This document shows, piece by piece, positions 24,796-31,653 of a stretch of DNA of 64,000 bases. This stretch comes from Acidobacteriota bacterium (lineage in GTDB: Bacteria > Acidobacteriota > Vicinamibacteria > Vicinamibacterales > UBA2999). The translations under genes and the position numbers were made by a program. The stretch covers positions 62,001 through 126,000 of the forward strand of contig JAKFYH010000006.1 in assembly GCA_021730945.1 (NCBI GenBank), in the 5' to 3' direction. A model generated the notes under the pieces. That model was not told where the DNA came from. It made no database searches and saw nothing but the letters and a program-made list of their open reading frames with translations. Numbering within the stretch: the first letter of the stretch is position 1; every line of letters begins with the position of its first letter.

Positions 24796-25554
24796 ATGCG
24801 TAGCATCCTGCTCTCCATCGCCATCTCGCTGGCCATCAGCCTGCCCGCTGCCGCGCAGCAGTTAAAGCTGGTCTTCAGCGAGGGCCGCGTGTCGCTCGAA
24901 GCGACCAGCGTCCCGGTACGTACGATCCTGAGCGAGTGGGCACGGCTTGGCGGGACGCAGATTATCGGCGGCGAACGCATTACCGGCGCACCGCTCACTC
25001 TGAAACTTGACGCAGTGCCTGAGTCGCAGGCTTTGGAAATCGTGCTACGCAGCGTGGCTGGCTACATGGCCGCGCCGCGGGCTGCCGCCGGGGCTGCCGG
25101 CGCTTCGACCTACGACCGCATCCTGGTCATGGCCACCAGCGCCGCGCCGGCACCGGCGCCGCGGCCCACCCCCACCGCCGGCGGCGCGGCACCGGCCAAC
25201 CAGCGATTCACGCCGGCGTTCCGGCAGCCGTCACGTCCGGCCAGCGACGAGCAGGAAGAACCGGATGACGAAGAGGATCCGAATCCGCCCGAGCCTCCGG
25301 TGTTCACGTTCCCACAGCCAGGTGCGAATGGCGGCCAGCCGGGCTTCTTCCAGCCGCCGCCAGGTGTGAACGGCCAGCCGGTCATCACCATCAACCCGAA
25401 TACCGGCGCGCCGCAAAGCATCACCATCACTCCCGCGCCCAACCCCGGGGGCACGGCGCCCACGATCGGTTCGCCGACACCCGGCATGTTCGTCGCGCCG
25501 CCGGCGCCGACGCCGCAGCCCGGTCCCATGGTCCGCCCGCCCGGCGGGGTCTAA
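24796..25554 (+). CDS. Exported protein with STN-like domain and proline-rich tail
   Basis: This 252-aa protein has a signal peptide (cleavage after about LPAAAQ). A short domain follows (residues about 25-95: LVFSEGRVSLEATSVPVRTILSEW..., then LTLKLDAVPESQALEIVLRS). It resembles the STN domain at the N-terminus of secretins and TonB-dependent receptors. The remaining 150 residues are low-complexity, rich in Pro, Gly, Ala and Asn, with an acidic patch (EQEEPDDEED). No barrel or secretin domain is present, so the STN domain is an orphan. Function unknown; periplasmic location is likely. Confidence 0.75.
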   Translation: MRSILLSIAISLAISLPAAAQQLKLVFSEGRVSLEATSVPVRTILSEWARLGGTQIIGGERITGAPLTLKLDAVPESQALEIVLRSVAGYMAAPRAAAGAAGASTYDRILVMATSAAPAPAPRPTPTAGGAAPANQRFTPAFRQPSRPASDEQEEPDDEEDPNPPEPPVFTFPQPGANGGQPGFFQPPPGVNGQPVITINPNTGAPQSITITPAPNPGGTAPTIGSPTPGMFVAPPAPTPQPGPMVRPPGGV

Positions 25555-25607
25555 CGCGGCGTCGAGCCATCCCGCCAGAACGATCCCGCCAACCCGGTTG
25601 CCTCGCG

Positions 25608-25613
25608 TACAAT
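25608..25613 (+). promoter_or_regulatory. Probable -10 (TACAAT) before the GNAT-like gene
   Basis: TACAATTGG is the same nonamer found at 34838. It lies 40 bases before the ATG at 25654. No clear -35. Confidence 0.4.
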
Positions 25614-25653
25614 TGGTTTCCTCGCAACTTGCAATTGGCTCGGCTTGTTTTCC

Positions 25654-26691
25654 ATGGCGGAAATCGAACGCTACACCCCTGACGATCGACGGGGCATAGA
25701 ACATATCTACCGACGGACCCTCGGTAACGAGGCTGCCGATCGACTTCGCTTGCGTTGGGACTGGGTCCGGCGCAATCCTGCCGGCGGCGTCGAGCCGCCG
25801 TACTGGGTGGTTCGCGAAGGCCCAACACTGATTGCCGCCGTTCCGCTGCTCCCGGTGCTGCTGACGATTGGCGGCACGGAAGCCGAGGGCACCTGGAGCA
25901 CGGATCCGCTCGTGGTGGCCGAACGGCAACGGCAGGGATTGGGCGGTGCGCTGTTGCGAGCCTGGGATCGCGGCACGGGTGTGGCGCTTGGCGCCGGGCT
26001 GTCGGCCGCGACGCAGGCGCGTCTGGAAGAGTTGCGGTGGCCCAAGCCCCAGCCCTTGTCGTGCCTGGTCAAACCGATCAGCCGGCGGGCGTTACGCATT
26101 CCCACCTGGCCGGTCGCAATCAACCGCCTGGTCTCGGCGTTGTCGTTGCCGGTCGTGCGGCTGGTCTCGCGCTCGCAACCTCTGCGCGAGGAGGTCGAAG
26201 TGGTGCGGCGATTCGACACGCGATCCGATCGCCTGTGGGAACGCATGGCCGGCCGATTCGCCATCGCGGTCAAGCGCGATGCCCGTTACCTGAATTGGAA
26301 GTACATCGAGCCACCGCATGTGCGCTACACCGCGGCGCTGCTGCGGCGGGGCGACGAGGTGGACGGCTACGTGGTGTACCGCCACCTGCGCGAACCCCAG
26401 GGCCGGGTCACCCAGATCGTGGACCTGCTGGCTGATCCGGCCGACGAACGCGGCCTGAAGACGCTGGCGCGCTGGGTTGATCGCGAAGCGCGCGCGGCCG
26501 ACTCCGACAAGATCCGTTGTTACGCCACCCACGCGTCGTTCCGCCGGGTGCTGCGACGTTCGGGCTACTTCATGGTGAAGTCGGGAATCGACCTTACGGT
26601 CAAGGTCAACGCGGTGGCGACGCCGAAGGGCTTCTACGAGTCGACCGACGACTGGCATTTCACGCTGGGCGACGGCGAGTTGGATCACTAG
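25654..26691 (+). CDS. GNAT-fold acetyltransferase-like protein
   Basis: This 345-aa protein has an N-terminal GNAT half: VVREGPTLIAAVPLLPVLLTIGG, then VAERQRQGLGGALLRAWD, close to the acetyl-CoA loop Q/RxxGxG/A. A second half carries DARYLNWKYIEPPHVRY. The 'RYLNWRY' element is frequent in GNAT-like proteins of polysaccharide and lipid-modification loci. The ATG at 25654 was chosen over an upstream TTG. Substrate unknown. Confidence 0.75.
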   Translation: MAEIERYTPDDRRGIEHIYRRTLGNEAADRLRLRWDWVRRNPAGGVEPPYWVVREGPTLIAAVPLLPVLLTIGGTEAEGTWSTDPLVVAERQRQGLGGALLRAWDRGTGVALGAGLSAATQARLEELRWPKPQPLSCLVKPISRRALRIPTWPVAINRLVSALSLPVVRLVSRSQPLREEVEVVRRFDTRSDRLWERMAGRFAIAVKRDARYLNWKYIEPPHVRYTAALLRRGDEVDGYVVYRHLREPQGRVTQIVDLLADPADERGLKTLARWVDREARAADSDKIRCYATHASFRRVLRRSGYFMVKSGIDLTVKVNAVATPKGFYESTDDWHFTLGDGELDH

Positions 26692-26705
26692 GAAAGTTGA
26701 AACCC

Positions 26706-27152
26706 ATGCCATTAGAGCAGACTCTCAGCGCCGACATCGTGACCGCCATGAAGGCGAAAGACGCCACCCGGCTGACGGCCCTGCGAATGCTCAAGAGCGC
26801 CCTCACGAACAAGAGCATCGAGAAGGGCCGCGCGCTGGAGACGGGCGAAGAACTGCAGGTGGTCTCGATGCTGGTGAAGCAGCGCCGCGATTCGATCGAG
26901 CAGTTCACCAAGGGCGGCCGCGTCGACCTGGCCGACAAGGAGCAGGCCGAGATCGCCGTGCTGGACGCCTATCTGCCGGCCTCGGCCAGCGACGATGAGA
27001 TTGCCGCCGCGGTGAAGGCGGCGGTCAGTGACACCGGGGCAACCTCGGCCAAAGACATGGGCAAAGTGATGAAGGCGGTGATGGCCGCGCTGGCGGGAAA
27101 GACGGTCGACGGCAAGAAGGTGAGCGAGGAAGTACGGCGGTCCCTCGCCTAG
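26706..27152 (+). CDS. GatB/YqeY domain protein
   Basis: This 148-aa protein matches the YqeY family, a stand-alone version of the GatB tail domain that binds tRNA in the amidotransferase complex. Conserved elements are AMKAKDATRLTALRMLKSAL, RRDSIEQFTKGGR and LDAYLPASASDDEI. The physiological role of YqeY is not settled. GGAAAG precedes the ATG by nine bases. It lies 14 bases after the GNAT-like gene and probably shares its transcript. Confidence 0.93.
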   Translation: MPLEQTLSADIVTAMKAKDATRLTALRMLKSALTNKSIEKGRALETGEELQVVSMLVKQRRDSIEQFTKGGRVDLADKEQAEIAVLDAYLPASASDDEIAAAVKAAVSDTGATSAKDMGKVMKAVMAALAGKTVDGKKVSEEVRRSLA

Positions 27153-27211
27153 TCACGACAATCGTGCAAATTGTCGCCGGCCCGGCAAACATTTTCTCCG
27201 GGTGGGCCGTC

Positions 27212-27217
27212 TATACT
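27212..27217 (+). promoter_or_regulatory. Candidate -10 (TATACT) of a short transcript
   Basis: TATACT would start a transcript at about 27224, only about 65 bases before a strong terminator. No good -35 is present. It may be a small RNA promoter, an attenuated murJ promoter, or chance. Confidence 0.35.
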
Positions 27218-27223
27218 ATTGAA

Positions 27224-27289
27224 AGGCCTAGTCAGCCTCTCACCATCCTCCTTAGGACCCCTGCCGAACGGCTGGGGTCCTATTTTTTT
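27224..27289 (+). ncRNA. Candidate small RNA or attenuator leader before murJ
   Basis: The putative transcript has a small 5' hairpin (AGGC...GCCT), a single-stranded CACCATCCTCC stretch containing an anti-Shine-Dalgarno-like CCUCC, and the terminator hairpin. I do not recognise it as a known family. If the -10 is not real, this is only the terminator of the yqeY transcript. Confidence 0.3.
27252..27289 (+). terminator. Strong intrinsic terminator between yqeY and murJ
   Basis: AGGACCCC and GGGGTCCT form a perfect 8-bp stem. An inner GCC-GAAC-GGC extends it after a T-T mismatch, and ATTTTTTT follows. It is the clearest intrinsic terminator in the window. Confidence 0.9.
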
Positions 27290-27355
27290 GAGTCCGGGTT
27301 CGCTGCCCACTGTTCGCTGGTGGGACGCCAGACGGGCCGGTGCCAAGCGGCATGC

Positions 27356-27361
27356 TACGCT
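27356..27361 (+). promoter_or_regulatory. Extended -10 (TGC-TACGCT) of murJ
   Basis: It lies 11 bases before the murJ ATG. Transcription would start about five bases from the start codon, leaving almost no leader. No -35 is evident. Confidence 0.4.
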
Positions 27362-27372
27362 TGCGCTGACTG

Positions 27373-28965
27373 ATGCCCGACTCCCCCCCACGCCTGGCCC
27401 GGTCTGCCGGGCTGTTCGGGCTGGCCACCATCACGAGCCGGATTCTCGGGCTCGTTCGCGATCAGGTCATCACCTACTATTTCGGCGCTGGGAACGCGGC
27501 CGACGCGTTTCGGGTCGCCGGGCGGATCCCCAACCTCGTGCGCGACCTGTTCGCCGAGGGCGCCATGAGCGCGGCGTTTGTGCCAACCTTCACAAGGCAG
27601 CTCACCCTTCACGGGCGCGATCGCGCCTGGGCCCTGGCCAGCTCGGTCATCAACTCGCTGGTGCTGGTCACCGGCGTGCTGGTCTTGGCCGGCATCGTAT
27701 TCGCCGAGCCGCTGGTGCGCACCTTCGCGGCCGAGTTCAGTTCGGTCCCGGGCAAGCTCGAGCTGACGGTACACCTGACCCGCATCATGCTGCCGTTTCT
27801 CACGCTGGTGGCGGTCGCGGCGGCATTGATGGGCATGCTCAACTCGCTTGGGCATTTCTTCGTGCCGGCCCTGTCGCCGGCGATGTTCAACGTCGCGGTG
27901 GTGGCGGCTTCGGTGCTGTTCATCCCGTGGGCGCCGGCGCTCGGGGTGGCGCCGATCACCATCGTCGCCCTCGGCACCGTGCTCGGCGGCATTGGACAAC
28001 TGGCCATCCAGTGGCCGCCGCTTCGCCGCGAGGGGTTTCGCTACCGGCCGGCTATCGATTTTCGCGACGAAGGCCTGCATCGCGTGCTGCTGCTGATGGG
28101 ACCTGGCACCATTGGCATGGCGGCGACCCAGATGAACGTGTTCGTCAACACCGTGCTCGCGACCGGCGAGGGCACCGGCGCCGTCACGTTTCTTGATCTC
28201 GCGTTTCGGCTGATGTACCTGCCGATCGGCCTGTTCGGCGTGTCGATCGCGACTGCGGCGACGCCGGCAATCTCGCGCATGGTCGCCGCCGGCGACACCG
28301 GCCAAATCCGTTCGACGCTGGCGGGTGCGCTCGCGCTGATGCTGCTCTTGAACGTGCCGGCGATGCTTGGCCTGATCGTGCTGGCGCAGCCCATCGTGGC
28401 GGTCATCTTTGAACACGGTCAGTTCACCCGCGCCGACACCCTGGCGACGGCGGCAGCCTTGCAGTTCTATGCCCTCGGCCTGGTGGGCTACTCCATCGTC
28501 CGCATCGTCTCGCCAACGTTCTATGCGCTGCAAAAGAGCCGCATCCCGGTGATGGTCAGCGCCGGGTCGGTGGTGGTCAACGTCAGCCTGAACGTCTGGC
28601 TGGTCGGGGTGATGGGGTATCGCGGCCTGGCGCTCGGCACGTCGATCACGGCGCTGCTCAATGCCTCGTTGCAGTTATGGCTCCTGCGGCGGGAGCTGCA
28701 CGGCCTCGACGGTGCGCGGCTGATGGCGTCGCTGATCCGAATCGCGGCGGCATCGGCGGCCATGACCGCGGCGGCGTGGGGAGCGAACACCATGTTGATG
28801 GTCTGGCTGCCCGGCCAGGCGTTGGTGCCGCAGGTGATCCGCCTCGTGCTCAGCATCGGCGCGGCGATTCTGACGCTGGCGCTGGCGGCGCAGGTGTTGC
28901 GAATTCCGGAATTCGGCGAGGCTCGCGACCTCGTGCTCGGACGGCTCCGAAGGATCGCGCGGTGA
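27373..28965 (+). CDS. murJ: Lipid II flippase MurJ
   Basis: MurJ flips lipid II from the inner to the outer face of the cytoplasmic membrane. The 530-aa product is a 14-helix MOP-superfamily protein. Family motifs at the N-terminus are TITSRILGLVRDQ, then AFRVAGRIPNLVRDLFAEGAMSAAFVP. It supplies the step between MurG and FtsW/FtsI, although it is outside the dcw cluster and on the other strand. It sits right after a strong terminator and overlaps the following MFS gene (GTGA). Confidence 0.96.
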   Translation: MPDSPPRLARSAGLFGLATITSRILGLVRDQVITYYFGAGNAADAFRVAGRIPNLVRDLFAEGAMSAAFVPTFTRQLTLHGRDRAWALASSVINSLVLVTGVLVLAGIVFAEPLVRTFAAEFSSVPGKLELTVHLTRIMLPFLTLVAVAAALMGMLNSLGHFFVPALSPAMFNVAVVAASVLFIPWAPALGVAPITIVALGTVLGGIGQLAIQWPPLRREGFRYRPAIDFRDEGLHRVLLLMGPGTIGMAATQMNVFVNTVLATGEGTGAVTFLDLAFRLMYLPIGLFGVSIATAATPAISRMVAAGDTGQIRSTLAGALALMLLLNVPAMLGLIVLAQPIVAVIFEHGQFTRADTLATAAALQFYALGLVGYSIVRIVSPTFYALQKSRIPVMVSAGSVVVNVSLNVWLVGVMGYRGLALGTSITALLNASLQLWLLRRELHGLDGARLMASLIRIAAASAAMTAAAWGANTMLMVWLPGQALVPQVIRLVLSIGAAILTLALAAQVLRIPEFGEARDLVLGRLRRIAR

Positions 28966-30131
28966 GCGACCGCGGCTGGCTGGGGCTTCACACCTCGATC
29001 TGGAAGATCGCGTCCACGCACGTCGTGGTGGACGGCTACACCAACATCTATGCCCCGCTGCTGCCGCTCCTGATTCCGCATCTGAACCTCTCGCTGGCCA
29101 CCGCCGGCACGCTCGCCATGTGCTTTCAGATGGCCAACTCGGTGTCGCAGCTCGGCTTCGGCGCGCTGGCGGACCGCTGGCGGCCGCGGCTGCTGGTGAT
29201 GGCCGGTCCGCTGCTGGCAGTCGTGGTACTGAGCTTCGTCGGGTGGGCGACGACGCCCTTCATGCTCGGCGTGATTCTGGTCGTGGGCGGCCTGGGCGGC
29301 GCGGCGTTTCATCCGCCGGCGGCGGCGCTGGTGTTCCGCATGGCCGATCACCGCAAGGGCCTGGCGATGTCGGCGCATCTGTCAGGCGGATCCCTCGGCT
29401 TCTCCACCGCGCCGATCCTGTTCGCGCCGTTCATCGCGTTCATGGGCCTGGGGTGGTCGCCGCTCATCATGATCCCCGGACTGCTGGCCCTGGCGTGGAC
29501 GTTGCGGCAAGTGCCGGTGATGAGTCTGCCGGAGGCGCACGAACGCTCGACCTGGGCCAACCTGCGGCCGGCCGCGCGTCCGTTGTTGCTGCTCTACTTC
29601 ACGATCGTGCTGCGCACGGCCACCACCTACGGCTTCATGACCTTCACGCCGACCTTGCTGACCCGCCAGGGATTCACCATCACCGAAGCCAGCGCGGCGG
29701 TGTCGCTGTACCTTTTCGCCAGCGGCGTCGGTGGGTTCTTCGGCGGACCGCTGGCCGATCGCCTCGGCCCGAGGCGGGTGATTGTGTGGTCGCTGCTGGC
29801 CGCCGTGCCGTTCATGGCGATCGCCCCGAAACTGCCGCCGCTTGGGTTCACGGCGTTACTGGCAGTGGGCGGACTGCTGCTGCAGTCGACGCTGCCGATC
29901 AGCGTGGCCTTCGGGCAGTCGTTCGTGAAGAGCGGCGCGGCCACGGTGTCGTCGCTGCTGATGGGCTTTGCCTGGGGCATGGGCAGCCTGGCGGTACCGC
30001 TGATTGGGGCCGGCGCCGACCGCTTCGGGATTGAGAACACGCTGGTGGTGCTGGCCTTCGTGCCGCTGGCCGCCGCCGGCCTCGCGTCCCGTCTGCCGTC
30101 GACCGGCGCCGCGGAGACACCACTCTCGTAG
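28962..30131 (+). CDS. MFS transporter, fosmidomycin-resistance (FSR) type
   Basis: This 389-aa protein has about twelve membrane helices. The loop ADRWRPRLLVMAGP between helices 2 and 3 fits the MFS signature, as does its second-half counterpart ADRLGPRRVIVW. The GGAAFHPPAAALV stretch is typical of Fsr-like exporters. The real substrate is unknown. The GTG start overlaps the murJ stop, so the two are translationally coupled. Confidence 0.86.
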   Translation: MSDRGWLGLHTSIWKIASTHVVVDGYTNIYAPLLPLLIPHLNLSLATAGTLAMCFQMANSVSQLGFGALADRWRPRLLVMAGPLLAVVVLSFVGWATTPFMLGVILVVGGLGGAAFHPPAAALVFRMADHRKGLAMSAHLSGGSLGFSTAPILFAPFIAFMGLGWSPLIMIPGLLALAWTLRQVPVMSLPEAHERSTWANLRPAARPLLLLYFTIVLRTATTYGFMTFTPTLLTRQGFTITEASAAVSLYLFASGVGGFFGGPLADRLGPRRVIVWSLLAAVPFMAIAPKLPPLGFTALLAVGGLLLQSTLPISVAFGQSFVKSGAATVSSLLMGFAWGMGSLAVPLIGAGADRFGIENTLVVLAFVPLAAAGLASRLPSTGAAETPLS

Positions 30132-30137
30132 TACGAT
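30132..30137 (+). promoter_or_regulatory. Probable -10 (TACGAT) of the rhomboid gene
   Basis: It begins one base after the MFS stop and 12 bases before the rhomboid ATG. A transcript from it would have a leader of about six bases. Confidence 0.35.
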
Positions 30138-30149
30138 TCCTGCCAGGTA

Positions 30150-30908
30150 ATGGCCCGCTATCCCTCGTCCTCAGGCGCCTCGTATTCCTTCGGCCCTGGC
30201 GGCATGACGCCGGCGGTGAAGGTCCTGATCATCACCAACGTGGTGGTGTGGGTGATCAACCTGATCGTGCCGGCGATGACGCTGCGGCTGGGCCTCGAGC
30301 CGCGCGCGGTGTTCGAGGGGCTGGCGTTGTGGCAGCCGTTCACCTACATGTTCCTGCACAGCACCTCTGGGGTTGGCCACGTGCTGATCAACATGCTGGC
30401 GCTGTGGATGTTCGGCACCGAACTCGAGCGGACGTGGGGGACACGCTTCTTCACGAAGTACTACTTCATCACCGGGGTCGGCGCCGCGGTGACCAGCCTG
30501 GTGCTGTCGCTGTTCATCGACGACATCTATTACTCGGTGACGGTGGGTGCGTCGGGCGCGGTCTACGGGCTGCTGCTGGGTTACGGCCTCTACTTCCCGA
30601 ACCGGCCGATCTACCTGTATTTCATCTTTCCGATTCCGGCCAAGTATTTCGTGATGATCGTCGGCGCGATTGCCTTCTTCTCGGCGCTCGGCGGTCCCGG
30701 TGGCGGGGTGGCCCACACCGCTCACCTGGGCGGACTGGTGGTCGGCTATCTCTACCTGAAGGGCCTGCGCGCGCGGCCGATGGACGAACTGAAGTATCGC
30801 TGGCTGCGCTGGAAGATGGGCCGCGCCCGCAGCAAGTTCGACGTCTACTCCGGGGGCCGCTCGTCAGATGATGACTGGAAGAGCGACTGGAAGAAGCACA
30901 TTCACTGA
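30150..30908 (+). CDS. Rhomboid-family intramembrane serine protease
   Basis: This 252-aa, six-helix protein has the loop motif LWMFGTELERTWG, the catalytic serine in GASGAVYG and the catalytic histidine in AHTAHLGGLVVGYL. Rhomboids cut membrane helices of substrate proteins inside the bilayer. The C-terminal cytoplasmic tail (about 45 residues) is basic and then acidic, with no known domain. Its stop is six bases from the stop of the convergent LemA-like gene. Confidence 0.93.
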   Translation: MARYPSSSGASYSFGPGGMTPAVKVLIITNVVVWVINLIVPAMTLRLGLEPRAVFEGLALWQPFTYMFLHSTSGVGHVLINMLALWMFGTELERTWGTRFFTKYYFITGVGAAVTSLVLSLFIDDIYYSVTVGASGAVYGLLLGYGLYFPNRPIYLYFIFPIPAKYFVMIVGAIAFFSALGGPGGGVAHTAHLGGLVVGYLYLKGLRARPMDELKYRWLRWKMGRARSKFDVYSGGRSSDDDWKSDWKKHIH

Positions 30909-30914
30909 GTCCGC

Positions 30915-31184
30915 TTACGGCGGGCTGCTGACGAATTTCTGCGCGGGGCGGAAGCCGGCCAGGCCGGCCACGAGGTTGGCGGGAAAGCTTGCCAGCGTTA
31001 GGTTGTAAGCCGACGCCAGTTGGTTATAGCGCGTGCCGTCGGTTGATTCGCCGGCCTTCTCGCGCGCGTCCAGCTGTTTCCACTCACTCAGAATCTGCCG
31101 GCGCAGGCGATACAGGCGGTTGTAGCTCGCCAGGGCCCACATGCCCGCGGCCGCCAGCACCGCGATGGTGAAGAGAACGTTCAC
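30915..31184 (-). CDS. Miniature LemA-like membrane protein
   Basis: This 89-aa protein starts with one membrane helix followed by NRLYRLRRQILSEWKQLDAR, like LemA. It ends with YNLTLASFPANLVAGLAGFRPA, which matches the LemA C-terminal helix and motif. The central helices of LemA (about 80-100 residues) are missing. LemA proteins are around 180-200 aa, one helix outside. It could be a natural short form or an internal deletion. The start is probably GTG at 31184. Confidence 0.6.
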   Translation of the reverse strand: MNVLFTIAVLAAAGMWALASYNRLYRLRRQILSEWKQLDAREKAGESTDGTRYNQLASAYNLTLASFPANLVAGLAGFRPAQKFVSSPP

Positions 31185-31200
31185 AGCTCGTGATTTCTTG

Positions 31201-31569
31201 TCATTTCTTGTCGTGGAAGTAACTGTCGGTACCGTCCAGCCAGTCGTGCCGGATGGGGCTGAAGATGTCCATTTCGAAGGTGTCGTCGATGGCTTCGGCC
31301 TGGTGCGGCACCCACGACGGGATGTGCAGGACTTCGCCTTCGCGCACGGTAATCTCCTCGCCGTTGATCACGAACCGCAGGCCGCCCTGCAGCACGTAAG
31401 TCATCTGCTCACTCTCGTGGGAGTGCATCGGCACCAGCGCCCCACGCTTGAGGTAGATCTGGGTGACCATCTCGCGCTCGCCGGTAATGATCTTGCGGGA
31501 GATCATTTCGGTCACTTTTTCGAGCGCAATCTCGTCCCAGCGATACAGTCGAACTGATGGTGTCGGCAT
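31201..31569 (-). CDS. Single-domain cupin protein
   Basis: This 122-aa protein is one cupin barrel. The first motif is PMHSHESEQMTYVLQG, giving His, His and Glu metal ligands. The second is IPSWVPHQAEA with the last His. Small cupins of this type range from sugar isomerases to dioxygenases; no substrate can be named. It is divergent from the E1 dehydrogenase gene and has its own extended -10 promoter. Confidence 0.9.
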   Translation of the reverse strand: MPTPSVRLYRWDEIALEKVTEMISRKIITGEREMVTQIYLKRGALVPMHSHESEQMTYVLQGGLRFVINGEEITVREGEVLHIPSWVPHQAEAIDDTFEMDIFSPIRHDWLDGTDSYFHDKK

Positions 31570-31584
31570 AAGGATTTGGGGCGG

Positions 31585-31603
31585 CCCTGAGCTGGTCGAA
31601 GGG
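31585..31603. repeat. REP-like element CCCTGAGC...GAAGGG between divergent promoters
   Basis: CCCTGAGCTGGTCGAAGGG matches the element inside murG (9044-9063) at both ends. It lies in the cupin leader. Confidence 0.6.
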
Positions 31604-31616
31604 TCGGATGGCGCGG

Positions 31617-31622
31617 ATTATA
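31617..31622 (-). promoter_or_regulatory. Extended -10 (TGC-TATAAT) of the cupin gene
   Basis: A perfect TATAAT with TGC in front, read on the minus strand, 47 bases before the cupin ATG. It lies where the -35 of the divergent plus-strand promoter would be, so the two promoters overlap. Confidence 0.65.
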
Positions 31623-31638
31623 GCATCGACACGGATGG

Positions 31639-31644
31639 TATAAT
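31639..31644 (+). promoter_or_regulatory. Extended -10 (TGG-TATAAT) of the E1 dehydrogenase gene
   Basis: A perfect TATAAT nine bases before the ATG at 31654. Transcription would start at or within three bases of the start codon. No -35 is seen; the TG extension may replace it. Confidence 0.65.
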
Positions 31645-31653
31645 TTTCGGCAC

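Noticed and set aside
27224-27289. Known riboswitch or 6S/tmRNA
   Set aside because: The segment is short and lacks any conserved core I can recognise. It is kept only as an unclassified candidate.
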